NCBI GenBank assembly: GCA_003049465.1
Contig: PYSS01000038.1
Coordinates: 124,001 to 188,000, forward strand
Direction: 5' to 3'
DNA length: 64,000 nucleotides
Source of the DNA: Magnaporthiopsis rhizophila
Taxonomy: Eukaryota; Ascomycota; Sordariomycetes; Magnaporthales; Magnaporthaceae
A program made the translations under genes and the position numbers. The notes beneath the pieces are model-generated. The model ran no database searches. It worked only from the letters and a program-made list of their open reading frames with translations, and had not been told where the DNA came from. Positions within the stretch are counted from its first letter, which is position 1. Every line of letters begins with the position of its first letter. Shown here piece after piece: positions 40,873 through 52,901 of this stretch.

Positions 40873-43340
40873 GTCTTTTCGCCGCCTGGACGACGACGGC
40901 CAATTGCCGCAGCCACTGCTTGCGGGTCCGACGATGGTCAACCGTCCCGACCAGGCTCGCTCGGCGTTTCCAGTCCAGTCCAGTCCCGTCCGAGGCTGGT
41001 CCGCCCGTGTTCGCCTCGCCAAAGGTCGCGTGGTGACAGAAAGAGGAAGTAATTGCCGGCGCAGCAGGGCGAGCCACCCAGAGTCAGCAGACCGACCGGT
41101 CTGCTTATAAACGATGGAGCGACCGCATCCAAATTACCTCTGGTGGGCGAGCGAGCGAGGGGGTTGCGCTCTATGTATGCACATGCAACCTTGTTGCTCC
41201 CCTGTCAGTGAGGGGGCCGCCAGGAAAGCAAAGCCGAAGGATAGGGACGCAGTGAGTGAGACGTCAAGCAGGCGAATCCTTTCGATCGCGCACTGTCGCC
41301 GCTTGAACATTGATGGATTCAACGGTTGGGAAGCCGGATATTAGGTAGGTAGGTATCTCTTCCTCCAGCATCCGAGCGCCGGTCCGTCCCTTCCTATTAT
41401 ATAGCCGGGCAGGGGTGGTGCCCAGGAGCAGCGGCAAAAGACATCAGACAGACCTGGGATCTGGCCAACGCCAAAACTCGCAGCGTGCCGTGTTGGAACA
41501 CCATCCCACGCCTGTCCCCTCATCTTGTGCGGCCAATGGTTGACCCGTGCCATACATGTATGCACCTAGCTAGGCTGGACAAGGAAACACGCCTGACGGA
41601 AAGCAAGCCTTGCCCATTTCGAACAGGCTCCCGGGGCTGGAGGGGCAAGGGAAACATGGAGCATCATACCTTGTCTTGCGGCGGGTGAACCGCGCGTCGG
41701 CTACGGGGGTGGCACGGCTAGCCAGCGGTGGCGCAAGGACGATTTCGATAGACAAACGCAAAGAAAGAAGAAAAAAAGAGACTGGGGTGGGAGGTGGGAA
41801 ATTGCCGACGTGTTTTGGTGGACAAGGGCACGGGCAGCCAGGGCGCAGCTGAGAACCTCACACTTTTGCTTTCCCCTTTGTTTCGATTTCAACCGAGAGG
41901 ACAGCTCGGCTCAAGGGCAGACGGAACATGCAGGATGCCGAAGGTATTTTTTTTTTTTTTCTTTCGTTTTGTCCGCTGCACGAGGCCGCGGTGTCTCGTC
42001 TGGTGCGCCCGCCAAGCAGTGACCTGTCAGTTTTGACTTTCTTGTATTTATTTTTTTCCTTGACGATGGCAGGTCAGCCGTCGAGCTCTTTCTCACTCTC
42101 ACTCTCTCTCGGTCTCGCGCTCCGGACAAAGTGTCACCAGGCTATCTCGCACTGGACAGCGCTGGGCCTGCCTGCCGGCCTCTCTGGCATCGATGAGCGC
42201 TAGTAGGCCGGCCTACTGGGATCCTTTGGAAAGGGGTTGCTATGGTGTGGGGCGTGGGTCGCCAAAAGGTAGCAGGTGAAGGCAATGGCTTGGAGCTCCC
42301 CCAGTCTCGTGCTCTTTCTTCTTCTGCGCTCGCTCGCGCCGTGGAGCAAAAGTTCCGCCATGTGTTCTTGCCATGTGGCGTCGCCTTGCGAGACTCTGGC
42401 GAGACATGGACGCCGCCGCCATATCAGCCATTGGCCGACAAGCACCTGCGCATCGTGCCTTTTTGCAGGAGAAAAAAAAAAGCCACTATCCCGGGCAGGG
42501 ATTTGAGGTGTGCAATATCTGACGCAGCTAAGAAGGGGGCTGTCTGGGCGTAAAAAATAAGGTGTCCGCCCGAGGAAAAAAAAAAAAAAAAAAGAGATCG
42601 AGATAAAAAAGAAACGAACCCAAAAATTGGGACGGGGAAGAAAGTGGGCCAGGCCGTGCAGCCGGCGAACCGGACGCTCGCATTGACCCCACCCAAAAGC
42701 AACAGTCACGTCCGGGGCAGACGGGAAGAGACGTGATTGATCAATTGGGCGGTAGTGCAGCACACCGGCTGCCTCAAGCAAACAAGCCGCTTTTTTCTTT
42801 TTCTGTTTTTTCTTTTTCTTTTTCTTTTCTTTTTCTTTCCCTTCCTCACTTCCCTCCTCTCCACTCTGCGCGGAAACGTGGCACGCCTAAATCCCTGGCT
42901 ATCAATTTCCGTTCCTTGCCCGCCGCCGTGCTTACTGGCGTCTTATGCCGTTATCCAACGACAGACATCCCGCCTCGCCTCGGTCAGTCCTCTTGGACCT
43001 CCAGTCTCGTCTACAGTGCGTTTGTTCCTCCCCCACGCCTCAGACTGACAAACCCGAGTTTCCGGGACCATCGACCATGGCCCATCCCCATCGCATCCCG
43101 TCACACCACCCTCTGACCCTCGGCCTCGGCGCGGCGATCTCTCCGATGCATGGACGCAACTCCGCAGATGTCCTTTTGGAGCTCTGCTTGGAAAGACGCC
43201 GGCTATTGGCTTTCAGGTCTCGGGCAAACTTACGGTGTAGTCACCGTGTCGGCTCAGTTGCTTTTTCCTCGGGCTGCTGCTTCTCCTGAGACCCTTTCCC
43301 CGGTATTCTCACATCTTTTCATCGTCACCAGGCACTAGGC

Positions 43341-43362
43341 GCTGCTGCTGCTGCTGCTGCTG
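43341..43362 (+). repeat. (CTG)n microsatellite
   Basis: About seven CTG units in noncoding sequence. Confidence 0.75.
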
Positions 43363-44067
43363 ATGCATCCATCCCACCCGGTAGCGCCGGAGTTTTCTCG
43401 TTCTTGGTGGGAGCGGACGCGACCGTCCGCCCCGGCTCCTGGCTGGAACTCTAGCGCCACCCTCAAGGGTTCCAGGGCGGATTATGCCTTTTGGAGACGA
43501 GGGGCTTATGCAGCCGAGAAGCCGCCACGGTAGGCTAGTGGAAAATATTTTCTTGTTTGTTCGCATTGGCCTTCCGCTGCCTGCCCACACAGCATCAGAT
43601 GTGTGTCACCAGGTCCGTTTGGAATTCGTCTGGTGCAGGAAAGCGCTTTTTTTTTTCTCTCTCTCTCTCCCCCTCTTTCTTTCTTTCTTTTACGTTTCCA
43701 GGACAAGGAGCGACAGAGCTGACCAAGAATAAGCGAAATGGGGCTCGAAAGCCTCGTCTGTTAGCTCCCCTTCCGTTGGCCGATTCCGATATGCGAGGGG
43801 TAGAGCCTGCAGCAATGCATCATAGCCTATGAACCGCGCCGGAGGGCGTCCCGTTCCATACGTCGCTCAGTCGCCCTCCCTTACATGTGTGGCAGCGTGG
43901 CTTTCCTTCCCGGCTTTTTCCGCCGAGGAGATACCTATCTCCTGCCCGCTGGATACGATCTCGATGGCAGTCCGGACCGCCGCCCCCCATCACAGTCCAG
44001 CTCGGACAACTCGGTCGGGCTCCGGGCGAATACGGCGGGATTGCCGTTTGTCACCCGTGACATGTCG

Positions 44068-44092
44068 TTTTTATTATTATTATTATTATTTA
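44068..44092 (+). repeat. (ATT)n microsatellite
   Basis: About seven ATT units between GC-rich flanks. Confidence 0.75.
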
Positions 44093-45328
44093 GCACATCA
44101 CACTACCGGCCGACGCCGCTTTCGGGTAGGTGGATATTGTGTATGTGTGATTCGCACGCCGAAAGGACCGCGTAATGTGGTCCGCCGTGCCCGCGACGCA
44201 CGCACCGAGCGGGGCAAACAAAGGACAACGGCCCGGTGGCCGCGGGCACCCGCTGTCGCATGACGCCAGCGGCAGGCTGCGTGTCCTTTTACCCAGCCGG
44301 TCCTTGTTTGCCTCTTACGTGCGTTGAGCAAGAGGCGACGAGCGAGGAAGGGAGCCGGAGATGAGTGGGAGCAACATGGAGAAAGCTCAAGACCTAGGTT
44401 AGGTAATTATCGCCCTTGACTCCCAGAGGCAAGCTACCCAGCAGGCATGTGCCCCGGAGGAAGCATGCAGAATAAGCAACCTGCCGTATCTGCGCCTATA
44501 GTGCCTGAGCGTGCATACGACACGATAGCCACGGCCACCAACTCGTCAATGACGACGCCAACAACTCCTACTTCGTTCGTAACCTTTTGGCGCCCCAATC
44601 ACGTCCGTCCATCATCGCCCGGGCTGGATTTGGAGATGCGCATGAGTGTTATGTGAGCAGCAATGTGTACCAGCCGCCCGCATGTTCGACAGACCACACA
44701 CACTCTCTCTCTGTTCAACGTTTTGTACCACGGTCACCCCGCCTCCAGTCTTCCCAGTCCACATCACTATCAGCCATTGTCTCAGCAGGCGGGCAACCAC
44801 TTCGGATAGGCGGGGAAGAGAGGGGAAATCGTACTGTAGAGTATGAGGGCGGCGGCACAGCTAGGCAGCAAGGCAGCAACCCCCTGCCTTAGAGGTTCCG
44901 AGATCCGGAAGGGCCTATCCGTCGCAGGGATTCACTCGCCCATCCGGCGGCGGAGGTGCGGTTGCGGTGCCGGCCACCCATCCCTCCTCCTTTTTCTTTT
45001 TTTTTTTTTCTTTCTTTTTTTCTTTTTTTCTTCTCGTCTCTCTGTCTGTCTGACCCTCCCCACCTTTTCCCGTCTCTGAACTACCGCCGTAACGGGCGAC
45101 TGCAGGGTTGTGCGCTGAGTCCTTTTGACGCTGCAGGTATCGACCAGGTACCCACGTACGGCACAATCCGTCTTGCCCCAATCACACATCCAACAGCACA
45201 TAACAACGCCCATCAGCCAGGCCAGGCGTCTTAGCGCCAAAGAGTGACGACCTTGTGCACCATGACAAGTCAGGTTTCGGTATCATGTGTGTGTCTATCA
45301 AAGCATGCGTGTGTGCAGAGCAACAGCA

Positions 45329-45329
<1 letters not shown>

Positions 45330-45371
<42 letters not shown>

Positions 45372-45395
45372 NNNNNNNNNNNNNNNNNNNNNNNN

Positions 45396-45441
<46 letters not shown>
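45330..45441 (+). repeat. Poly-A tract containing an assembly gap
   Basis: A42, then 24 N (45372-45395), then A46. The gap is of unknown true size and could hide missing sequence. Confidence 0.95.
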
Positions 45442-45442
<1 letters not shown>

Positions 45443-46371
45443 CCGGTCAGTCAGTTCAGCTTGTCGGCATCGAACCAAGCCGTTTTTGTCGACGTTCGCA
45501 GAGACAGAGTGGTGACCGCTCCTTCTGCATACTGTATCTTTTTGGTCTCGCCAGCGCCTCGTGTCGTGCCATTGGTCGGCCCGGACTTTGTTTTGCGTTT
45601 GCTGTCATAAATGACAGATCTTTGGACCAACGGGGTGGTGGGATACCGTGACCGCAGACCGCAGCCACGAAGAATGAAATAACAGACAATCCAAGCCGTC
45701 ATCGCCGCGGTCCGTCGTTGGGTACGTCTACCGGCTGGGCCGTGGGTGCGTCTCCGCCGGCGCCTGTTTGGTCCCGAGTAGTTGGCTGCTTTCCCGCGGG
45801 GTCGCAGTCGGGCAAAAGACTGCAGCCATGCAGCCGGGCAAAGAAACAATACGTAAAAGACTCCGGTCTACAGGCGGTGAGAGCAACGCCTGATGCCCGA
45901 GCAGCGGCCAGAAGCCCAATGGTCCTCTAGAAAGTGAGCGGTGATAGATGTCTCTCCGTGTTCTACATCATGGGGGCGCCTCAAATACGAGGTGGGGGCA
46001 AAAGATGCATCCATCTCGTCCATGGTAGCGCCGAGGCTTTCACCGAGTGCTCCCGCCGGCGGCTCCTTATGCGAGGGCAAACGAGAGCAAACATTAAAAA
46101 CACGGGGCTGGGGCTGGAGCCGGGGGCTCCTGCGGCTCTGCTTCGGCGGTTCTGGGTGAAGAGGATGCTAGAGCACGCCAATGACATCGTTGACTCACTT
46201 GCATGGTGTAAATCGGATCCCGAGACGCATGTACAGCAGATAGGAGAAGAAACGCTGTTAGTGACACGTCCACACAATACCCGTGATTTGGGCATTGGGC
46301 ACTGGGAACAAAAAAATGTGACGAGACTGCATCGTGTGGGGGGGGGGGGGCCTGGATTCCCCCGTCAAAAC

Positions 46372-47970
46372 TCATGCTTGCCACACCGCCGAGCCGCCTC
46401 CGCTTATGCCGCTCGACGACGACGCGTGGACGTGTCCGCCGCCGCCGGACCCCGACCCCGAGCCGGCCTTGTATAGATTTCCAGCCTTGGCGCGGCGGCT
46501 CAACCTCGACGATCCGCCGCCCTGGTGGCCGTCGCCAATCTCCATCAAGTCGCCGCCGCCGCCGGGACCACCGACACCACCAGCACCACCCATCGGGGCG
46601 TCGCCCGTGACGGAGCGTAGACCCTCGCCGTCCTTAAAGATTTGGTCAAAGTAGAGCGGGATGGTGGCTGCGAGGTCCCAGATGGCCCGGGTGCGGTCCG
46701 AGTCGGTCCTCGAGTCGATCTCGACGATGCCTTGGCGCTGGTCAATCTTGCCGTCGACCTGGCCGTCCAGAATCAGGTAGCCCACAATGTCGCGGGCCTC
46801 GTCCGCTCCGATGCGCAGCTGGGCGGCGATCCACGACAGCTGCAGGCGCTGGTAGGGGGCGATGAGGCGGTGGACGGCCTTTGTGCGCATGTTGCGGGTG
46901 ACCTCGTCGATGTTCTCGGCGATGAACGGGTCGGCCAGCAGGTCCGTGTTGCGCTTGAGCACGTCCTCGTAGCGGTGCACATCGTCGCGCTGGTAGGCGT
47001 CCACCAGGTCCGTCATGGCGGCGATGCGGGCATCGTTGCGGTACGGCTTCGTCTCCTGCGAGTCGAAGGGGTTGATGTCGGAGCGCATGAGCATGGTGGT
47101 CAGCAGCAGGTACTTCAGCACCTGGATGCGCTGCAGCGACCCGGCCTCGTCATAGTTGCGGAAACTCTCGAAGAAGTCGGACTGGGCGTCCTTCCAGTTC
47201 TCCTCGCTCATGTGCATCTTGCCGCCGCACTCGCGGATGATGCCCATGATCTTTGGGTGCGGCACCGCCGACCGCACCTTGAGCGCGCGCCGGTACAGGC
47301 GCTTGAGCTGCTTGTTGTTGCGCGTCTCGGCGTACATCTGGATCTCGAGCGCGTAGATCTCGAGCGCGTACGTGCCCTTGCTGGGGTCGTCGGTGCCGTC
47401 CTCGCGCTCGCAGGCCCGGTGCAGCTCGCGCAGCTTGCGCGTCACCGTCGCGTAGTCGCGCCGGTCCAGCAGCAGCTTGCACAGCTTGATGTTGGTCTTG
47501 AGCCACAGCCGCTCGTTGTTGGTGCTCTGGAAGCACTGCAGCGTCAGCGAGTAGAAGGCCTCGAGGCACTTGCCCGCCCCCGCGTCCGCGTCCGCCGCCG
47601 CCGACGCCTTCTCGATGTGGTCCAGCATGTTGTTGATGGACTTTTCCGAGTAGTTGCGCGTCACTGCCGACTTGACATACGTCAGCAGCTGCTCGTAGTG
47701 CTCGATGGCCTTGTCGTAGCGCTGCAGCCGAAACTCGAGCTTGATGGCCTGCTTCAGGCCCTTGAACCCCCAGTCGCCCTTTTCCTCCTCCAGCGCCGTC
47801 ACCCCGAGGAACTCGTCGATCGCCTCCTCCGGGTCGCTCGGCTTGAGCTGCTTGGCATTGTAGTACTTGTTCTCGATGTCGACCGCCTCGTCGTTGCCGT
47901 CATCGTCGTCCTCGTAGTCGAAATCGTACTCCTCCTCGTCCGAGGCCTGCATGAAATCGTCGTCGGACAT
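46372..47970 (-). CDS. CSN2: COP9 signalosome subunit 2
   Basis: 532 aa, single exon. The start MSDDDFMQASDEEEYDFDYE matches the conserved acidic N-terminus of CSN2. Helical repeats follow (ENKYYNAKQLKPSDPEEAI, GDWGFKGLKQAIKLEFRLQR, NNERLWLKTNIKLCKLLLDR, KIMGIIRECGGKMHMSE). The PCI/winged-helix domain lies at ~300-445 (NPFDSQETKPYRNDARIAAM, LQLSWIAAQLRIGADEA, DGQVDGKIDQRQGIVE). The family ends soon after. Here ~75 Gly/Ser-rich residues are added at the C-terminus. CSN2 binds cullin-RBX and positions the signalosome for deneddylation, in nucleus and cytoplasm. It is divergent from CWC25. Confidence 0.95.
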   Translation of the reverse strand: MSDDDFMQASDEEEYDFDYEDDDDGNDEAVDIENKYYNAKQLKPSDPEEAIDEFLGVTALEEEKGDWGFKGLKQAIKLEFRLQRYDKAIEHYEQLLTYVKSAVTRNYSEKSINNMLDHIEKASAAADADAGAGKCLEAFYSLTLQCFQSTNNERLWLKTNIKLCKLLLDRRDYATVTRKLRELHRACEREDGTDDPSKGTYALEIYALEIQMYAETRNNKQLKRLYRRALKVRSAVPHPKIMGIIRECGGKMHMSEENWKDAQSDFFESFRNYDEAGSLQRIQVLKYLLLTTMLMRSDINPFDSQETKPYRNDARIAAMTDLVDAYQRDDVHRYEDVLKRNTDLLADPFIAENIDEVTRNMRTKAVHRLIAPYQRLQLSWIAAQLRIGADEARDIVGYLILDGQVDGKIDQRQGIVEIDSRTDSDRTRAIWDLAATIPLYFDQIFKDGEGLRSVTGDAPMGGAGGVGGPGGGGDLMEIGDGHQGGGSSRLSRRAKAGNLYKAGSGSGSGGGGHVHASSSSGISGGGSAVWQA

Positions 47971-48475
47971 TGTGGGCGGCTGTTCTGGCTCTGGCTCCGG
48001 TTACGAGGAGTTTTTTTCTGACCGGGCGCGGCTGTGGTATGGAGGGTGGGTGAGGTTGTCGATGGCTGCCGTTTGCTCGGTCAAGAGGCTCTGGCTGGGG
48101 AAGCTTGGCAGCTAGAAGTCACCATGGAGCCAGCCCCGCGGGGCTCCTTATCGATTGTGCGGGTCCCTTCCGCTCTGAGAAACAGCAGTGGGTCCCGTCA
48201 CTGCGCGCCCGAGTACGCTTGTAACGGCGAGCGCCAGAACCCTGTCTTTTGCCTGTCAAGTTGAAAAAACGACCATCCCAGACAGCAATTGCCACCCGCC
48301 GGCCAACTTCGCACTTCCATCCACGATTCCCATTCCACGCTGGAGATACTCGAAACAAACATCAAGGGGTCCTGTTTGTCGCCACAATCTGCGTCTCGAC
48401 TATATACGCCAGACAGCCTTCCTGCAGCGCTCCACCAAAACACTCGCGCAAGTCGCCTGACCAGCCACCGTCAAA
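47971..48475. promoter_or_regulatory. Divergent promoter CSN2/CWC25
   Basis: 505 bases between opposed starts contain no visible gene or strong TATA element. Both neighbours are housekeeping genes. Confidence 0.4.
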
Positions 48476-49819
48476 ATGGGAGGCGGCGATCTCAACCTCA
48501 AGAAGAGTTGGCACCCCCAGCTGCTGTCCAACCAGCGTCGCGTCTACGAGTCGGAGCAGCGCGCGCTCGAAGAACGCAAGAAGACGCAGCAGCGCATCCA
48601 AGAACTCAAAGAGGAGCGCGCACAAGAGGAACTGCAAAAACAAATCGAAGAGGCTGGCGGCACAAAGCGCATCGACCGCGTCGAGTTTCTCTACCAGGGC
48701 CCTACAGATGGCGCCCTCGGAACAACCGAAGAGCTCGAAGGCTTCCTCTTGGGAAAGCGCCGCATCGACAACATCCTGACTAAGAATGACAGCAAACAAG
48801 TCGAGTCGACGGCGGCAGAGGCCAAGTTCATGGCCCTTGGTAACGCAAACTCTACCCGCGACACGGCCGCAAAGATCCGCGAAGATCCCCTGCTCGCCAT
48901 CAAGCGCCGTGAACAGGCCGCCTACGAAGCTATGATGAACGATCCGATCAAGCGCCGCCAACTCTTAGCCTCGATGGGTATCGAAGATGAAAAGAAGGAG
49001 AGCCGCGACAAGAAGAAACACCGCCGCCACCATCGTGACGACCGCGAAGACGACCGTGACAGACGCCACAAGCGGAGGAGATCTGATGACCGCGACCGGT
49101 CGCGCAGCAGGGAGAGGAACGGTGCAAACGACGAGCGAAAATCTCGCAGTCGGCGCGACGATTCCAGGGACAGGAGAAGTCGTCGCGACAGACATGGTCG
49201 CCATGACGAGGACCGCAGGCGTCAGGACAGCAGATCCCGCCGTCGGTCACGCTCAAAATCACCATGGCGCTCGCGGACACACGACGAAGCAAGCAGCCGT
49301 CGGCGGTCTCGCTCGCCTTTTAGGAACAGTGATCGGTCAGAAGATCGTCACCGCCGTCAGCCATCAGAAGATCGCCGTGCCACTCGGGATGGTAGTGAGC
49401 CACGGCATCGCGATGACAGGCGAGATGCTTCTCGAAGAGAGCCCGAACGCGATCAAGGACGCCACGACAACAGACACTCTCGCGTCGACTGGACGCGCCA
49501 CAATAACAACAATACGAGATCGAATGGGGGCCCAAGAAATCGCGGGGATGACAAAGCTGCCGAGGAAGAGCGGGCTCGCAAGCTGGCAGCCATGCGGGAA
49601 GCAGCCTCAGAGCTGGACCAGGACCGACAGCGGAGGCTGGCTGAAATCGAGGCGCGCGAGAGAGCCGAGCGGGAGGCGGATGCAGAGGCGCGTATGCAAG
49701 ACAACCGGCAGGGTGGCGGGAGGGCCTTCGTCAACGGGCTACACCGCAAGGCGGGCGAGATGTCGCTGTCGGACAGGCTTGGACGGAGCAAACGAGGCCT
49801 GCAAAAGGACGAAGAGTAG
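48476..49819 (+). CDS. CWC25: Pre-mRNA splicing factor Cwc25
   Basis: 447 aa, one exon. The N-terminus [20 protein letters not shown] is the conserved Cwc25 opening (CIR_N domain), followed by a coiled coil (~30-65), [11 protein letters not shown] and [14 protein letters not shown]. After [12 protein letters not shown] the middle (~165-355) is an RS/RD-rich, highly charged tail as in metazoan and fungal relatives. The C-terminal end is Ala/Glu-rich with a possible coiled coil. Cwc25 joins the spliceosome after Prp2 and stabilises the first catalytic step. It is nuclear. The sequence quality is good, with no frameshift. Confidence 0.94.
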   Translation: MGGGDLNLKKSWHPQLLSNQRRVYESEQRALEERKKTQQRIQELKEERAQEELQKQIEEAGGTKRIDRVEFLYQGPTDGALGTTEELEGFLLGKRRIDNILTKNDSKQVESTAAEAKFMALGNANSTRDTAAKIREDPLLAIKRREQAAYEAMMNDPIKRRQLLASMGIEDEKKESRDKKKHRRHHRDDREDDRDRRHKRRRSDDRDRSRSRERNGANDERKSRSRRDDSRDRRSRRDRHGRHDEDRRRQDSRSRRRSRSKSPWRSRTHDEASSRRRSRSPFRNSDRSEDRHRRQPSEDRRATRDGSEPRHRDDRRDASRREPERDQGRHDNRHSRVDWTRHNNNNTRSNGGPRNRGDDKAAEEERARKLAAMREAASELDQDRQRRLAEIEARERAEREADAEARMQDNRQGGGRAFVNGLHRKAGEMSLSDRLGRSKRGLQKDEE

Positions 49820-50829
49820 GATTTTTGTTTGATGTTTCGATACCCAAGCAATTTCAGCGACTGGACGACTGAAGACTTCATCTGTGTTTGTCTCGCATCT
49901 CATAAATTTATATACCATTGTTTGCTTCTTGTCGTGACGCTTGGGCAGCTTGTTCTAAAAATGGCACGTCACATGATAGTTCACGTGCTGCGCCCCTTGC
50001 TGCCACCTCCTGCCCCCTCATTTTAACCGAATTAGTGAGGCGATCTGCTGTGGAGATGATCTGCTGGGAAGATGCAGGCGGCGTAGCACCCTCATCTTAG
50101 CAGTCCGTCCACTCTGTCGGCGTCGGGCGCAGTCGATATTTCGTTTTTCCTATGCATCATCGTCTTTTCGACTATTGAATCCGATGGCGACTTGATTCTG
50201 CCTGCTGTTCTCGCGCCTCGGCTTGGTTCCTGCGGCTGGCACGGGCTGTCCCAGAACCTCCTTCTTCGGGTAGGTGGTAGCCACTAGTAGCTGTGCGCCC
50301 TCACTCGATTGGCTACGCGTCACTGCGCTGCATCTGCGCTGCATTAGCATTGAGCCGCTGTGCAGCGCCCACCCACTCGTTTCGCTTCTTTTTAATTTGG
50401 CTGCGGCAACGCTCCCACACAACCACCCGACGCTTCGTCCACCACCGCCCGATCCAGCTTTCTTTCTTTTTTTTATTTTTCTTTTTTTGTCGCCTCGTCG
50501 TCAGTTCTCGCCTGCTTCCATCGTTTCAACCCGTCTCAGCGGCTCCTCCTCCTCCTCCTCCCTCGCCGACATCTCAATCAATCGCCGTCCGTCCGTCGTC
50601 TGGCTTTCGTCGTGCCCTACCGTCCTGCCTTGCCTTGCCTCGCCTTGTCCTTTTGCGACGCGAGTCGCCACCCTGAAAGCGACCCAGCAACCACCCAGAG
50701 CCGCCAGCTGAGCTCAACATCGTCAACCCGCTGCCCCGGTATCTCCCTATCGATTTCGGTCCCGATTTCGATTTCCCTACCCACCATCGACGGCATCCAG
50801 CCCAGAGTAACCCGACAAAGGCCGTTACG
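49820..50829. other. Intergenic and Rho3 5' leader
   Basis: 1.0 kb without a recognised gene. From ~50440 to the ATG it is strongly pyrimidine-rich with CT and T runs, typical of a fungal leader. Confidence 0.4.
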
Positions 50830-51802
50830 ATGCCCTTCTCTCTCTGTGGAGGAAGCAAGCAGGTTCAGCGCAAGCTTGTCTTGCTGTGAGTCGGCCCCTG
50901 GCGCGTCCCCTGCTGCTGCTGCTGTCAGCAATACCCAAGACTAGTTCTGCGGGAACTTGACTGGGCCAAATCGGCCGATTGCTGACAACGAACAGAGGCG
51001 ACGGTGCGTGCGGCAAGACGTCGCTACTAAACGTCTTCACCAGAGGGTAAGCATCCCCCCTTCTTCCCACCCTTGGCCGTGCCGCGTCGTGCTGACTACG
51101 ATTGACCCCGTCGGCAGATACTTCCCGACCGTGTACGAGCCAACGGTTTTCGAGAACTACGTTCACGGTACGCCAGCCAGCCTTGCGAGCAATCAGGCAG
51201 ACAGCCTTCTAACGTTCCTCTCTAGACATTTTCGTCGACAATGTCCACATCGAACTCTCCCTTTGGGATACGGCAGGCCAGGAGGAGTTTGACCGCCTAC
51301 GGAGTCTTTCATATGGTACGGTCGCCATCCCAGCCGAGCAGACGCAGTCCGTGGTCCGAGCTAACACAGGTACAACCCAGACGACACGGATCTGATAATG
51401 CTATGCTACTCGGTCGACAGCAAAGACAGCCTGGAAAACGTCGAGTCCAAGTGGGTGGGCGAGATCGCCGACAACTGCCCAGGAGTCAAACTGGTGCTGG
51501 TGGCGCTCAAGTGCGACCTGAGGCAGGAGGCGGCCGAAGAGGCGGCAGACAACGCGGTGGCGGGCGGCTCCAACGGCACCGCGGCCGACGGCCCGCAGAC
51601 GTCGGGCACCAAGAACGCAGAAAAGAAGGACATGATCACGTACGACACGGGGCTCGAGGTGGCACGGCGCATCAACGCCATGCGCTACCTCGAGTGCTCC
51701 GCCATGCGCAATCGCGGCGTCAACGAGGCCTTCACCGAGGCCGCCCGCGTCGCCCTGAGCGTCAAGAAGGACCGCGAGGAGAGCAAGTGCACCGTCATGT
51801 AG
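50830..51802 (+). CDS. RHO3: Rho-family small GTPase, Rho3 type
   Basis: The model is join(50830..50885, 50996..51046, 51118..51167, 51226..51315, 51381..51802), 222 aa, all joints in frame. Motifs: P-loop GDGACGKT (20-27), switch [13 protein letters not shown], switch [46 protein letters not shown] (in place of NKxD-type TKxD) and YLECSA. The insert helix region is enlarged (EEAADNAV to EKKDMI, Gly/Thr-rich). The protein ends KCTVM, a CaaX box for prenylation and membrane anchoring. N-terminal Cys6 might be palmitoylated as in Rho3. Rho3 directs exocytosis and polarised growth. Five exons with 58-110-nt introns. Rho4 or Cdc42 are less likely from the switch and insert sequences. Confidence 0.9.
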
Positions 51803-52901
51803 GGCCTCGGTCGCCTGCTGCACGCGTGCTGCCCTTGTTTGGCCCCACGCCCTCGCCCGTCAGACAACAACGTCGAGCTGGCTGGCCGGAGAGGTCGCTG
51901 AGGACCGACGACCATGAAACATGAAAGAAAAAACACGAAAGCCGGAGAGGGATTCGAGCTTTGCGATGGCGTCGATGATGGGGAATATCGCATCCCCCCA
52001 AGCGTCGCGCCACAAACACACGTCGTTTCTCGCAACACCTGCCCCGTCACTACGCCTGGCCTGTCTGGCCTTTTTCGTTTTCTCGCTTGCTATCAGCCAA
52101 ACTTCTGCTTTGTCTTTTCCCTCGGCATCTTTATCCTAAACAACGATTCCCCCGCAGCTTGGCGATCCAGCGTTAATGTTGCCTCTCCCGCCTTTTGCTG
52201 CAATCATTTTCCGAGTCCCGCATTTGACCTGTGCTGTGTTTCTCGACCAACGCTTTTATTCACTACGATCCTTCTAATAGCCATTTTCTTTGTGGCCTCT
52301 CGCTTGTCCGACTGCTTCTTCCATTTTCCTCATGTCTTGTTGGCCCTTTGGTCTTTCTCTCATGATGGGCTTTACGGGGCAAACGACCAAACACTAGCGA
52401 ATACAAAAAGCTGGAAGGAGCTCATGGCGTTTTTTTTCCTTTTTTTTTTTTTTTTTTTACTCTACTTTTTCGGTTTGCTCTTTTTTTTTTTTTTTCATCG
52501 ACATTCCGTGTACATGATTCGTCTTGTTTTACTAATATGCACATAGAGAGGTTTTAATACCCGATCCGGGCTTGAGTGTCTGCTGTGTTGATCGTGAGAG
52601 CTTCCTGACCTGACAAGAACAATATCCGCATCTTCTAACACGGGTTTATGATTATGGCTATCAGCCTTGACAGGTATCTAGCCTGCATCCTCCCAGGCAA
52701 AACAACGCAGGTGATAATAGGTACAAGAAAACAGAGCAAGGTATCAAACATCAAAATCGTAAATCACATCATATGCAGCTGCGACTCTCCAGAGCCAGAG
52801 TCTACCCGGCTTTCCACACTCGCGTTTCCACGCCTGCTCTTCCACTACCCCGCAAGTATTTCTCCCGTCACCTCTCAATCACAGAGATGTCGCACTTTCT
52901 G
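51803..52901. other. Convergent 3' region Rho3/SUR7-like
   Basis: 1.1 kb with T-rich runs (52434-52495) and no recognised gene. Long 3' untranslated sequences are plausible. Confidence 0.4.

Larger units (their letters stand above)
40873..46371. other. 5.5-kb gene-poor region
   Basis: No conserved protein, tRNA or rRNA can be read on either strand. It holds an A18 run (42576-42593), (CTG)8 (43341-43362), (ATT)7 (44068-44092), an assembly gap in poly-A (45330-45441) and a G13 run (46338-46350). Long pyrimidine-rich blocks (42790-42860, 44990-45070) resemble leader or terminator sequence. It is flanked by the otubain 5' end and the CSN2 3' end. Confidence 0.4.

Noticed and set aside
46642..48021. 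459-codon plus-strand frame
   Set aside because: It is antisense to CSN2 with Val/Leu/Ala-biased composition.
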